Source of the DNA: JALYNX01 sp040902845
GTDB taxonomy: Bacteria > Actinomycetota > Acidimicrobiia > Spongiisociales > ZC4RG35
Assembly: GCA_040902845.1 (NCBI GenBank)
Contig: JBBDWM010000037.1
Span: 8,781 to 72,780, forward strand
Reading direction: 5' to 3'
Length of the DNA stretch: 64,000 nucleotides
Shown: in pieces, positions 25,908-34,161 of the stretch
Numbering within the stretch: the first letter of the stretch is position 1
Layout of the letters: the number at the start of each line of letters is the position of its first letter
The notes under the pieces: model-generated
What the model was told of the DNA's origin: nothing
Seen by the model: the letters and a program-made list of their open reading frames with translations, nothing else
Database searches by the model: none
Made by a program: the position numbers and the translations under genes

Positions 25908-26426
25908 CTAACCGCCGACCCGATTCATACCGGCGAGCACGGCTTCGACGGCAGCGGGGGCCGCGGGCGGGTAGAAGACCATCGTGTATTGATCGCAACG
26001 CTCGCCTGGTGCCTCGTACCAACCGGCGACCCAGCTTCCGTCAGGGTGGGGGCCGACCACCCCGCGGGTGCCATCGATGAAGACCTCACCCTTCTCGGCC
26101 GGCCATTCGACCGGAGGCAGGGTTCCCCGGATCAGTGCAATGGCCACGGTGCCGTCCTCGCGCCCGAGGAACTCGGTCTGACTGCCGCCGACCGAGGTCC
26201 AAACATCCAGCTCGATGTCGTCCGGGTCGAGAAAACTGGATCCCACCCCGGTCGGGAGATACTCCAACTCGTAGGGAGCTGCCGGGCACTCAACCGGTGG
26301 CTCGGTCGTGGTGGTCGCCACGGTCGTGGTGGTGGTTGCGGAAAGGGCGGTCGTGGTGGTGTCAGCTGTCGAGGACGCGCAGGCCGCCACTGCCAGCAGG
26401 AGCCACATGGAAGCGAGCCGTTTCAT
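25908..26426 (-). CDS. Thr-rich lipoprotein, function unknown
   Basis: A 172-residue exported lipoprotein. The signal MKRLASMWLLLAVAAC ends in the lipobox AVAAC. A Thr-rich linker (runs such as TTTTTVATTTT) leads to a folded domain of about 120 residues with two Cys (VECPAA and GERCDQY) that may form a disulfide. I do not recognise the domain. It is the last gene of the molybdopterin-enzyme operon and overlaps the membrane-protein gene by 65 nt in another frame. An in-frame TTG at 26453 is a less likely start. Confidence 0.7.
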   Translation of the reverse strand: MKRLASMWLLLAVAACASSTADTTTTALSATTTTTVATTTTEPPVECPAAPYELEYLPTGVGSSFLDPDDIELDVWTSVGGSQTEFLGREDGTVAIALIRGTLPPVEWPAEKGEVFIDGTRGVVGPHPDGSWVAGWYEAPGERCDQYTMVFYPPAAPAAVEAVLAGMNRVGG

Positions 26427-27348
26427 CGAGGGGCGATGATATGAGTCGGGCAACTGTTATCCGCGGAGCCGCCGGCGCATCCCCCATCAAGAGCAGAGCG
26501 GCCACGACCAGCCCGGTCTGATATGTGCTGATCATCCCGATACCACCCCCTGCCAGGAGCACCAGCCCGATGACAATCTCTCGCTCGCCGGATTGGAGGG
26601 CCGCCCATGCAACCATCACAACCGATCCGAGAGCCAACGAGTAGGCGAGACCGGAAAGCCACCCCGGCGCACCGAAAGACCACAGGACCAGGATCGACAT
26701 CGTCGCCGGGCTTGCGCTGAGGACTGCCGCGCTCAACACGGTGACACCCAACCCGATGAGGATCGCCCGACGCGAGGGCGGTCGTTGTAGAAGAAGAGGT
26801 GCGCTCAGAGCCGCCAGGAGAATCATGACCTCCGAGACGATCAGAAGAGAATCCACCTGCTGGATGCTCAGACCGCCACCACGGCCCTGAGCCAAGATGC
26901 TCCAGCCTGCGGCTACAGCTCCTGAGGTGAACAAGGCCAAGGGAACAATGCGTCTTCCCAGATTCACGGCACCGATCAATGCCAGTACCAAGGCCGCCAT
27001 GCCCGCCCAGCCAACGGCCGCAGGCTCGATCCACAGAAATCGTCCGGCGAGGGCAAACAGGAGAAACGAAGCCGCGGCGAGGGCACCAATCACGGCAACG
27101 GGACCCGATCTCCGCAATCGTCGAACGGCGAGCGCTACCAGGACCGCAATCAGAAACACCACAGCAGCGAAGTAGGCAAACCGTCCGACCTCGGCCAGCC
27201 ACCGGATCGGCGTCTCGTACCTCTCCAGCCCGGGAATGTGGATGAGTGTGCGCGTCCCGATCCGAAGCAGAACCAGCTCGGCGATCACCAGGAAGGCCAG
27301 CGTTCCGACGAAACTCGTGAGTCGAACCGGTTCAGGATTCTTCGTCAT
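26362..27348 (-). CDS. Multi-pass membrane protein, function unknown
   Basis: A 328-residue integral membrane protein with about nine or ten helices and a soluble C-terminal tail. There are few His residues and no obvious heme, quinone or Fe-S motif; it is about the size of NrfD-type proteins but I see no NrfD signature. The gene overlaps the 3' end of the heme-subunit gene by 17 nt and is in the same operon, so a role as membrane partner of the oxidoreductase is inferred from context only. ATG 27348 was chosen; a GTG at 27357 is also possible. Confidence 0.7.
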   Translation of the reverse strand: MTKNPEPVRLTSFVGTLAFLVIAELVLLRIGTRTLIHIPGLERYETPIRWLAEVGRFAYFAAVVFLIAVLVALAVRRLRRSGPVAVIGALAAASFLLFALAGRFLWIEPAAVGWAGMAALVLALIGAVNLGRRIVPLALFTSGAVAAGWSILAQGRGGGLSIQQVDSLLIVSEVMILLAALSAPLLLQRPPSRRAILIGLGVTVLSAAVLSASPATMSILVLWSFGAPGWLSGLAYSLALGSVVMVAWAALQSGEREIVIGLVLLAGGGIGMISTYQTGLVVAALLLMGDAPAAPRITVARLISSPLDETARFHVAPAGSGGLRVLDS

Positions 27349-28318
27349 CGGGCTCACGCCGGGTCATGAACCAGATCAAGACCCCCACTGCCATAACCGG
27401 GACAAGTGCGAAGACCAGGAAACCTATCATCGGGCTCGGTGGCCGATAGGCGGGCCACTCGCCAAGTGCCGGCACGGCACCCCTCGGTGGATCCTCTGGT
27501 GTGATGGTCAGTTGGGTGAAGGCCGACACCGATTTGATCCCGTCTCGTTGACCCTGGCTACCGTCCCATACTGCGAAGGCCACATCGACCGGAACCTCCC
27601 CCGAGAACTCAGGCTGCAGGGGGCCGTCCGGGGTCAGGGGCCTGGAAAAGACGACCATCCATCTGCCCTCGGCATGGATCCCCGAACCCTCCAAGCTCGT
27701 CGATTCGGTCGCAGTCAATGTCCCGAAGCCACCGGCTACCAGATTCCTCACAGGCCGACGTGCCTCCTGTGCCAGCGGGTTGCCTGCCTCCCGGGCGGTG
27801 TAGAATAAATCGTCGTCCGAGGGATACAGGTCGACGTATCCGTCTTCGGGCAAGCCGGGAATGGCCTGCTGCTGATCAGCTCGCCATTGCCAGATATTGA
27901 CCGCCTGGTCGGCCTGACCCATGCAGATGGCAGGGACCGTGCTCCCGGCCACAGCAGGGAACTGGATGGCAGCGGCGTCGGTGAAAGCCTCCGGACGGTC
28001 GGCCACGAGGTCGGATGTGGAGTCGGCCCATTCCAGCATGACATACAGACGGTCCTCCCAATGAAGGGCGCGCACCGCAATGCGCGCCACCGTCCCACCT
28101 CCCATCGGAGGTGTCACCTGCTGAGCGGTGGTGGGCACGATCACCGGCAGAATCGACTGCCAGGCCGGGGACGATCCATCCAGGCCCGGGTCGGACGAGA
28201 CCCTCCATGCGCCGATCGATTGGGTCTGCGCGATTGCAGGATTCGCATCCCAAACCCGCATCAGGCCGGCGATCAGCAGCAAGGAGATGATTGCCGAGAG
28301 GCGGTGGCGCCGCCTCAT
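27332..28318 (-). CDS. Ethylbenzene-dehydrogenase-type heme b subunit (gamma), C-terminally anchored
   Basis: A 328-residue exported subunit. It has a signal peptide (about residues 1-30, LSAIISLLLIAGLM), then the heme-binding beta domain of the ethylbenzene/DMS dehydrogenase gamma family (VRALHWEDRLYVMLEWADST is the typical strand). A single C-terminal helix (GFLVFALVPVMAVGVLIWFM) with a charged tail anchors it. In type II DMSO-reductase-family enzymes this subunit carries one heme b that takes electrons from the Fe-S subunit. It overlaps the TorD gene by 4 nt (ATGA). Confidence 0.85.
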   Translation of the reverse strand: MRRRHRLSAIISLLLIAGLMRVWDANPAIAQTQSIGAWRVSSDPGLDGSSPAWQSILPVIVPTTAQQVTPPMGGGTVARIAVRALHWEDRLYVMLEWADSTSDLVADRPEAFTDAAAIQFPAVAGSTVPAICMGQADQAVNIWQWRADQQQAIPGLPEDGYVDLYPSDDDLFYTAREAGNPLAQEARRPVRNLVAGGFGTLTATESTSLEGSGIHAEGRWMVVFSRPLTPDGPLQPEFSGEVPVDVAFAVWDGSQGQRDGIKSVSAFTQLTITPEDPPRGAVPALGEWPAYRPPSPMIGFLVFALVPVMAVGVLIWFMTRREPDDEES

Positions 28319-29058
28319 GCGACACCTGGGATGGCCGGAACGGGGCAAGGGCCGCAGCTCCCATCGTCCGGGGGGTCCTGTGGCAGCGGCTCGTCGGCCA
28401 TTTCGATCGGGCTCACCCCGAGGGCGGCAGCGTCGGCCTCGACCCAGAGCGCCAAGAGCAGACCGAGTGCCCGATACCAGGGGTCTCCGGCCACCGAGGC
28501 GACACGATTCCCAAAGGCGGGCGCCCAACACGACAGATGATCACTGAGAAAGCTCCTTGCCGTTTCGCGGCAAATGTCCGCCTCATCGAGGCGAAGAGCC
28601 CGCTCCGCCGCGAACTCCTTGCGGGCGACCAGCGCCATGAACTCGAGCTCCACGACGATGTGGTCGAGCCGCTCTCTCTCGTCACCCCCGGCCCGAAGCC
28701 CGTGCGCCCGGTAGAACCCGGCGATGTCGGCGAGCAACGTGGACTGCTGAAATATCCCCTCACCCCGATAGCCGGTCTCGTAGCCGGGGGCATCCTGTGA
28801 GGTGATAGGTGGGAAGAGGGCGAGGTGGCCTGCAGCTACCTCCTGCAAATCCGATGGCATCACCGATTCGACCTGGCGGAGGGCGGAATCGATGGTGTCA
28901 GGCAGCTCCAGTGCTTGGACCGCCGGCAACAGCACCGATCCGACGATCTGCAATCGTTGCTGAGTCGGCCGGGCAAACCCGGTGGCAAGCAGGCTATAGA
29001 CGGCAGCCCGTCCCGCCGCCACCGCCAGATCGAGCTCGGTGGTGGTCGTTGCACTCAT
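28315..29058 (-). CDS. TorD/NarJ-like assembly chaperone
   Basis: A 247-residue cytoplasmic all-helical protein of the TorD/DmsD/NarJ family. Family features are AAGRAAVYSLLATGFARP at the start, HLALFPP and GYETGYRG, and the final DPWYRALGLLLALW segment. Such chaperones hold the molybdenum subunit until the cofactor is inserted and block premature Tat export. The position inside the operon and the Tat signal on the alpha subunit agree. The Cys-containing tail (GSCGPCPVP) is an oddity. Confidence 0.88.
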   Translation of the reverse strand: MSATTTTELDLAVAAGRAAVYSLLATGFARPTQQRLQIVGSVLLPAVQALELPDTIDSALRQVESVMPSDLQEVAAGHLALFPPITSQDAPGYETGYRGEGIFQQSTLLADIAGFYRAHGLRAGGDERERLDHIVVELEFMALVARKEFAAERALRLDEADICRETARSFLSDHLSCWAPAFGNRVASVAGDPWYRALGLLLALWVEADAAALGVSPIEMADEPLPQDPPDDGSCGPCPVPAIPGVA

Positions 29059-30281
29059 ATCGAGTTCACCTTCAACGGCCGCTCGAAGATCGGCTCTTCG
29101 ACATTCACCCGGACTATCTCGTGGCCGTCCATGTCGTAACCGATAGCGGTGTCGTCGTACATCGCATAGGCCTCGCCACCCACGGCGATCTCACCGATCT
29201 TCTCGCCTTCCTCGACGTCGAACGAGAACACCATTTGCTGTGAGGCGCGAAACAACTGAAGTACGGCAAGGAGACGCCGTGAGGGCCGGGTGTAACGCTC
29301 GATGGCTCGATCCACGCCGGGGCCGAACATCTGCCTCAGGTAGTCGCGGGGAACCCAACGGGGCGGTATGTAGTAGATGTTCGGCTGGGTGCCGAACTGG
29401 GGATAAAGAGGCAGGGCCACCTGCTCCTCATGAACCAGGTAATAGAGGGGATGATCGGGATCCCGAGCCCATGTGCCGTCAGCCTCAACCGTCACCAGCC
29501 CTTGAAGACGGATCTTGCCCACACAGGCAGCCATGCAACGCGGCTCCATCGGCTGACCTTCCGTGATCGGATCAGAGCCTTCGACCCGCGGAAAACAACC
29601 GATGCATTTCTCCGAGGTACCCGTACTCGGCCGATACATCGCCTTCTTGTACGGGCAGGCCTCGACACACTTTCGGTAGCCGCGGCAGCGCTCCTGGTCG
29701 ATGAGGACAATCCCGTCCTCGGCCCGTTTGTAGATCGCATTGCGAGGGCAGGCAGCCAGACAGGCCGGATAGGTGCAGTGGTTGCAGATCCTGGCCAGAT
29801 AGAAGAACCAAGCATCGTGCTCGGGAAGACTGGCGCCTTCGGCCTTCCACCCGGTGCCGTGATCCTCGAACCGGTTGGGCGCCTTCCATTCGTCCTCCGC
29901 CGGCAGGTAACCCAGGGCGTACTGTCCGGGATCGGCGGCCTCGAAGACCGTCTTGCCTTCAAAACGGCCATACGGTGCAGTTTCGGAATCGGCTCCGGCA
30001 TCCCAGACCTGTCCCCCCGGGTTGGCCGCCTCGAGCAGTTCCAACGTGTTGACGTCCCAGTGATGGGGGTAGCCGCCGTAAGGCTTGGTCTCGACGTTGT
30101 TCCACCACATAAGCTCCTGTCCCGGCGAGAACGTCCAGGTGGACTTGCAAGCCATGGTGCAGGTCTGACAGGCGATACAGCGATTGATGTTGAACACCGC
30201 GGCGAACTGGCGGCGCGCTCCGCCCCCATCAAACCGGTAGTCCATATCACGGCCAAGTTGCCAGTTGTAGACGCTCGTCAT
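29055..30281 (-). CDS. Fe-S beta subunit of NXR/NarH-type oxidoreductase
   Basis: A 408-residue ferredoxin-type subunit with four Fe-S cluster motifs: CIACQTCTMACKSTW (Cys35, 38, 41, 45), CNHCTYPACLAACP, CRGYRKCVEACPYKK and a CIGC...CMAAC pair. The aromatic residue in CRGYRKC replaces a Cys, as expected for the [3Fe-4S] site. From memory, the opening VYNWQLGR, the segment MWWNNVETKPYGGYP, IYKRAEDGIVLIDQERCRGY and FGPGVDRAIERY are almost the same as in Nitrospira nitrite-oxidoreductase beta subunits, closer than to E. coli NarH. No signal peptide, so it would be exported with the Tat-targeted alpha subunit. Nitrate reductase, chlorate or selenate reductase activity remains possible. Confidence 0.9.
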   Translation of the reverse strand: MTSVYNWQLGRDMDYRFDGGGARRQFAAVFNINRCIACQTCTMACKSTWTFSPGQELMWWNNVETKPYGGYPHHWDVNTLELLEAANPGGQVWDAGADSETAPYGRFEGKTVFEAADPGQYALGYLPAEDEWKAPNRFEDHGTGWKAEGASLPEHDAWFFYLARICNHCTYPACLAACPRNAIYKRAEDGIVLIDQERCRGYRKCVEACPYKKAMYRPSTGTSEKCIGCFPRVEGSDPITEGQPMEPRCMAACVGKIRLQGLVTVEADGTWARDPDHPLYYLVHEEQVALPLYPQFGTQPNIYYIPPRWVPRDYLRQMFGPGVDRAIERYTRPSRRLLAVLQLFRASQQMVFSFDVEEGEKIGEIAVGGEAYAMYDDTAIGYDMDGHEIVRVNVEEPIFERPLKVNSI

Positions 30282-30529
30282 CGCCGACCCCCGAAGACCT
30301 CTGTGATCAGGTCCCGGACGAACTCCTCCCCGCGACGCTGCAGGATCGCGTGTGGAAGCCCGTAGGACGGCGACCCGAAGAGCGACCCGATGTCAGATGC
30401 GGAGAAGCCGGTTAAAGCAAACTCCTCGATCAGACAACGAGCGGTGGCCATGTCCGTCTCCAGGGCGACCGCCGCCGGATAACCGACACCCACCAACTCC
30501 AACGGGTCATCCCGCTCCAACTCCTTCAC
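30278..30529 (-). CDS. Unknown 83-residue protein between alpha and beta subunit genes
   Basis: A small acidic soluble protein of 83 residues starting at GTG 30529, which overlaps the alpha stop (GTGA), and ending in a 4-nt overlap with the beta start (ATGA). Such coupling means it is almost certainly translated. It has one Cys, a helical pattern and a conserved-looking core (LFGSPSYGLPHAILQRRG). I do not recognise it. Assembly factor, extra subunit or regulator are all possible. Confidence 0.75.
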   Translation of the reverse strand: MKELERDDPLELVGVGYPAAVALETDMATARCLIEEFALTGFSASDIGSLFGSPSYGLPHAILQRRGEEFVRDLITEVFGGRR

Positions 30530-33500
30530 GGGCGTCTCCCTTTGATCGTGACCAGACGACCACCCAGGTAGTCCTGCATGAAGCCTGACTCCGCGCCGGG
30601 GCTTTTCCCGCTGGTTGCCCCCGACCAAATCCCAACCCCATCCGGGCCTCCAGCCTCGGCCTTCGTGATCCTGACCAGGGTCTCCTTGGGCACCGTGTTG
30701 ATGGCGTGGTTGTCCACATCGAATCCAAAGACAAATCCCATCCCGGCGGCTCTCTTGTGAAAGAGAGAATCTGTCTGGTGCATGGGAGGGGCCCAGCCCC
30801 TCGTCAGGGACTGCTGGCTGCCGTGACGGAAGCTCGCCTGATAGCCGGTCTCGGACAAGGCCCGCCCATCGGGGCGATTCTGCTGGGCGCGCACGGTTCG
30901 GGGCGTGGCCATATAGAAGGCGTGCTTGATCATGGTCACCCCCGGCGGGTAGGAGTTGTTGTAGCTGACCCTCGCCATGAGTCGAGCGACCTCATAGAAC
31001 GGATCGTCGGGTGAGGCGCCGACGTAGGGCCGGTCGGCGGGGTTGGCATCGATCCAAACCCAGTCTCCGTTCTCGACACCGAGACTGCGGGCATCGACCG
31101 GGCTGATGTGAAGCTGGGCGTCGCCAACGCCGGGCAACCTCTTATCGGCACGGTGAGGATCGCCGAAGTTCGAGTTCCAGATCCAGTTCCAGTCGGTCAC
31201 GGCCCATGACGAATGGACCGAATGTCGTGACTTCGGGGTCAGGCACAGGAATCTGAACCCCTGTTCGAACAGCGGGTTCACCGTCCGACGCACCTCGGAC
31301 CATGGCATCTTCACGTTCCGCACCTGACGACGGTCGGCGTCCATATCGTCGAGGGGTATCCCGTAGTCCTTGGGGCGGATCCATGGGCTCGAAGAGACGA
31401 TGACATTTGGGAGATAGGGGGTAGCTTCGACCGCCTCCCGATGGACGATGAGGTTCTCGCCGTAATCGATGGCCTCGGGCAGGTCGCAATACGCATTCAT
31501 GCGGCCGGTGTCGGTGTAGAACGGGAGGCTGTCGTGAACCTGCTCCCAGAACGGGATCCGCGGATAGGTCCGGTACTGCATCAGCGCACCCCCCGGTTCG
31601 CCGTATCGCCCGTCCATGATGTCGGCCACGGTGTAGCCCTCGGTGGTGAAGGAGGCGGCGAGGACCCTGTCGAGATAGACCTCGGGACGCCCCTCGGTTG
31701 CGAACTTGAAGCAGTCTGCGAAACGGCCGTCCCCCGATAGCGAGGACAGGGCCCTGGCCACACCGGCGAAGATGGCAACGTCATCCCGACTGTCGTAGAG
31801 GGGTGGGATGCCGCCCTTCCAAAGCTGGAGGAACGGGTTGGAGCAGGAGCCCCCCATCTCCAACGTTTCGAACTCGAGCCAGCTGTTGGCGGGAACGATC
31901 ACATCGGCGAACTCGGCAGACCCCGTCCACTCGATCTGTTGGTCGACGATCAGGTCGACCTTGGGGTTCACTTCCTTGATCAGGTGATAGGCCCATTTGG
32001 CCTGGTTGATCAGGTTCGCGTTGTTGTACCAGAGCACCTTGGTCGGGGTGGGCATGTGGCTCCGGCCGGTGAAGACCTTTCGCCCCTCGGCAGGGGTGTC
32101 GACCACGAGTGGGCGGTCCCCATAGCCCCAGTACGAAGTCTCCTCGCCATGCATGTAGTGATGGGTGTTTTCGAAGTCGTACTTCGCCGTATCGTCAAGC
32201 AACGGGTGAAACGGGTCTTCGTTCACGTAGCCACCGACGCCTGGCCCGAACCAGGGAGCGGCGTGGAAGATCCCACCCTTGTAGTTGCCGGCCCAAGTGC
32301 TCACTCCGGAGCCCGGGACCCCCACCTGCCCGGTGAGCATCGCCACCAGGTACGTGGCGCGGTTGTGAAGCGTCGCATGGAAGTAGTGGTTGACTCCCTC
32401 GCCGACGTGAATCGCCATCGGGCGAATGGTGGCCACATCCTCGAGAAGCCTCTCCAGCAGGTTGCGGGGAGACCCGGTGATGTCGACCACGGTGTCGAGG
32501 TCGTAGTCGACGAGATGCTCGCGGTAGAGGTTGAGCACGGTCGCCACCTCGACCTCAGTCCCGTCCGGAAGGCTCACAATTCCCCGCCAGTCGAGCTCGG
32601 GATCGATCCCGAGCTCGTCGAGTCGGGCGCCGACATCCTCACGACTCATCGCTCGGAGATTCCCCGAGACCTCCCGCACCACGCGGTCCCCGATCACGTC
32701 GTACTGGTCGCCAGTCAGACCGTGAAGAGAGAAGCTGGGCCCCTCTGGGTCCAACAGTGGGACATGGTCCGAAAACAGCTCATCGGCTCGAAGTCTCTTC
32801 AGTGTGTCGAGACGAACCAGCAACGGAAAATCGGTGAATCGCTTGGCGAACTCCACGTCGTAGAGACCGCGTTCGATCAACTCCCGGGCCAGGTAGAGGA
32901 AGATCGCGGTGTCAGAGAGACCGGCGCGGACCGGGATCCAGTAGTCCGACTTCGAGGAATGGGGCCCATACTCGGGGACTATGGAGACGATCTTGCCCCC
33001 ACGCTCCATGATCTCGTGGAACCAGTGGCTCTCCGGCATCTTGTTCTCGACGAGGTTCTTCCCGACCTGGATCAAGAGCCGGCTATGACGAAGGTCGTTG
33101 AAGTCGACCTCGGTTGTCTGCAAACCGTGCACAAAGGGGAATCCGGGCGCCTGGTCCCCGCGCCAGGTGTACTCCGACCAATCCCGAGCCCCTTTGGCCT
33201 CGGCCGGACCGACGCTGCGGACAAAGGCATCGAGCAAGGCCAGCGTGTTGGCGAACCGGAAGAGCCCGAACTTGCCGGCAACACCGTGCACGGGTAGAGA
33301 CGACCCGAATTTCATGGTCCGCACCCCGGAGTTCTCCCAGAACTCCAACATCTCCGGTTCATAACCGTCTGCCTCCAGGAGACGACGTCGGCCCTCTTCG
33401 CCCGAATAGGTGCGAGCTATCGCTTCGAGGCCCCTGGCGAGGTAACCGTCGACCTCGTCCCAGTCGAGGCGGACGTAGGTGTCGTTGCCCCGGTCGTCGA

Positions 33501-33990
33501 ATCGATACTCGCCACGAAGAGCCGGGTCATCTGAGAGGGAAGGAAATCCGGCGTCGGCCCATTCCTTCCATCCCTTCCTGACCATTGGGAAACGGAGTCG
33601 ATAGGGCCCATACACCCGACGATGCAAGGTGTACCCCTTGAGGCACCCACGAGGATTCCAGTGGACCGAGGACTTGTTCCCTTGAGGGTCGCCGTAGTTG
33701 CCCCCGTCGTAATTCTGCTCCAGGCGGATGACAACTCCATTGCGAGTGAAGGCACGAAGCCGACACATATGGGTGTCGTTGGGCGCGCAGATGACGGTGA
33801 AGCTGTCGTCGTAGCCGTACTGATCCCGATAGATCTTCTCCCAGCCACGATTGGGATAGGTGAGAAGCGGATTCTCGACACCGGGAAACGCCTCCAAAGC
33901 AATGAGTTTGAGGTCGAGTACACCGGTGAGAGCAGCGAGTCCGGCGCCGGACGCCAATTGGACAAAACGGCGACGTGTGACTCCGGTCAT
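30526..33990 (-). CDS. Molybdopterin alpha subunit, NXR/NarG-like, Tat-exported
   Basis: The catalytic subunit, 1154 residues, about the length of NarG and NXR alpha subunits. A Tat signal is present (TRRRFVQLASGAG). The first Fe-S site reads Cys68-x3-Asp72-x3-Cys76-x39-Cys116, whereas NarG has His-x3-Cys-x3-Cys-x34-Cys. The molybdopterin domains follow (NKMPESHWFHEIMERG, VLWYNNANLINQAKWAYHL, a DHPLYY-type end is in beta). The Mo ligand is probably an Asp in DFNDLRHSR. This is a type II DMSO-reductase-family enzyme facing outward. With the beta subunit it suggests nitrite oxidation or nitrate reduction; sequence alone does not decide the direction. Confidence 0.9.
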   Translation of the reverse strand: MTGVTRRRFVQLASGAGLAALTGVLDLKLIALEAFPGVENPLLTYPNRGWEKIYRDQYGYDDSFTVICAPNDTHMCRLRAFTRNGVVIRLEQNYDGGNYGDPQGNKSSVHWNPRGCLKGYTLHRRVYGPYRLRFPMVRKGWKEWADAGFPSLSDDPALRGEYRFDDRGNDTYVRLDWDEVDGYLARGLEAIARTYSGEEGRRRLLEADGYEPEMLEFWENSGVRTMKFGSSLPVHGVAGKFGLFRFANTLALLDAFVRSVGPAEAKGARDWSEYTWRGDQAPGFPFVHGLQTTEVDFNDLRHSRLLIQVGKNLVENKMPESHWFHEIMERGGKIVSIVPEYGPHSSKSDYWIPVRAGLSDTAIFLYLARELIERGLYDVEFAKRFTDFPLLVRLDTLKRLRADELFSDHVPLLDPEGPSFSLHGLTGDQYDVIGDRVVREVSGNLRAMSREDVGARLDELGIDPELDWRGIVSLPDGTEVEVATVLNLYREHLVDYDLDTVVDITGSPRNLLERLLEDVATIRPMAIHVGEGVNHYFHATLHNRATYLVAMLTGQVGVPGSGVSTWAGNYKGGIFHAAPWFGPGVGGYVNEDPFHPLLDDTAKYDFENTHHYMHGEETSYWGYGDRPLVVDTPAEGRKVFTGRSHMPTPTKVLWYNNANLINQAKWAYHLIKEVNPKVDLIVDQQIEWTGSAEFADVIVPANSWLEFETLEMGGSCSNPFLQLWKGGIPPLYDSRDDVAIFAGVARALSSLSGDGRFADCFKFATEGRPEVYLDRVLAASFTTEGYTVADIMDGRYGEPGGALMQYRTYPRIPFWEQVHDSLPFYTDTGRMNAYCDLPEAIDYGENLIVHREAVEATPYLPNVIVSSSPWIRPKDYGIPLDDMDADRRQVRNVKMPWSEVRRTVNPLFEQGFRFLCLTPKSRHSVHSSWAVTDWNWIWNSNFGDPHRADKRLPGVGDAQLHISPVDARSLGVENGDWVWIDANPADRPYVGASPDDPFYEVARLMARVSYNNSYPPGVTMIKHAFYMATPRTVRAQQNRPDGRALSETGYQASFRHGSQQSLTRGWAPPMHQTDSLFHKRAAGMGFVFGFDVDNHAINTVPKETLVRITKAEAGGPDGVGIWSGATSGKSPGAESGFMQDYLGGRLVTIKGRRP

Positions 33991-34161
33991 CGCCTACGTC
34001 CTCGATGGCATCTCACGTTGCTTCGCCTTCTGCTCCGAGGAGGATCGATCGCTACCCGCGGACTCCATGTTCCGAGTTGATCCAGGGGGATTGCGCCCAG
34101 GTAGGGCCAAAAGTCCCAAGCTCTATTTTTTATGGTCCATCCCGTGTAAAGTCGAAACGGA

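Noticed and set aside
31939..33297. 452-codon + strand open frame
   Set aside because: It lies opposite the molybdopterin alpha subunit gene; the long frame follows from the GC-rich codon bias of the real gene.
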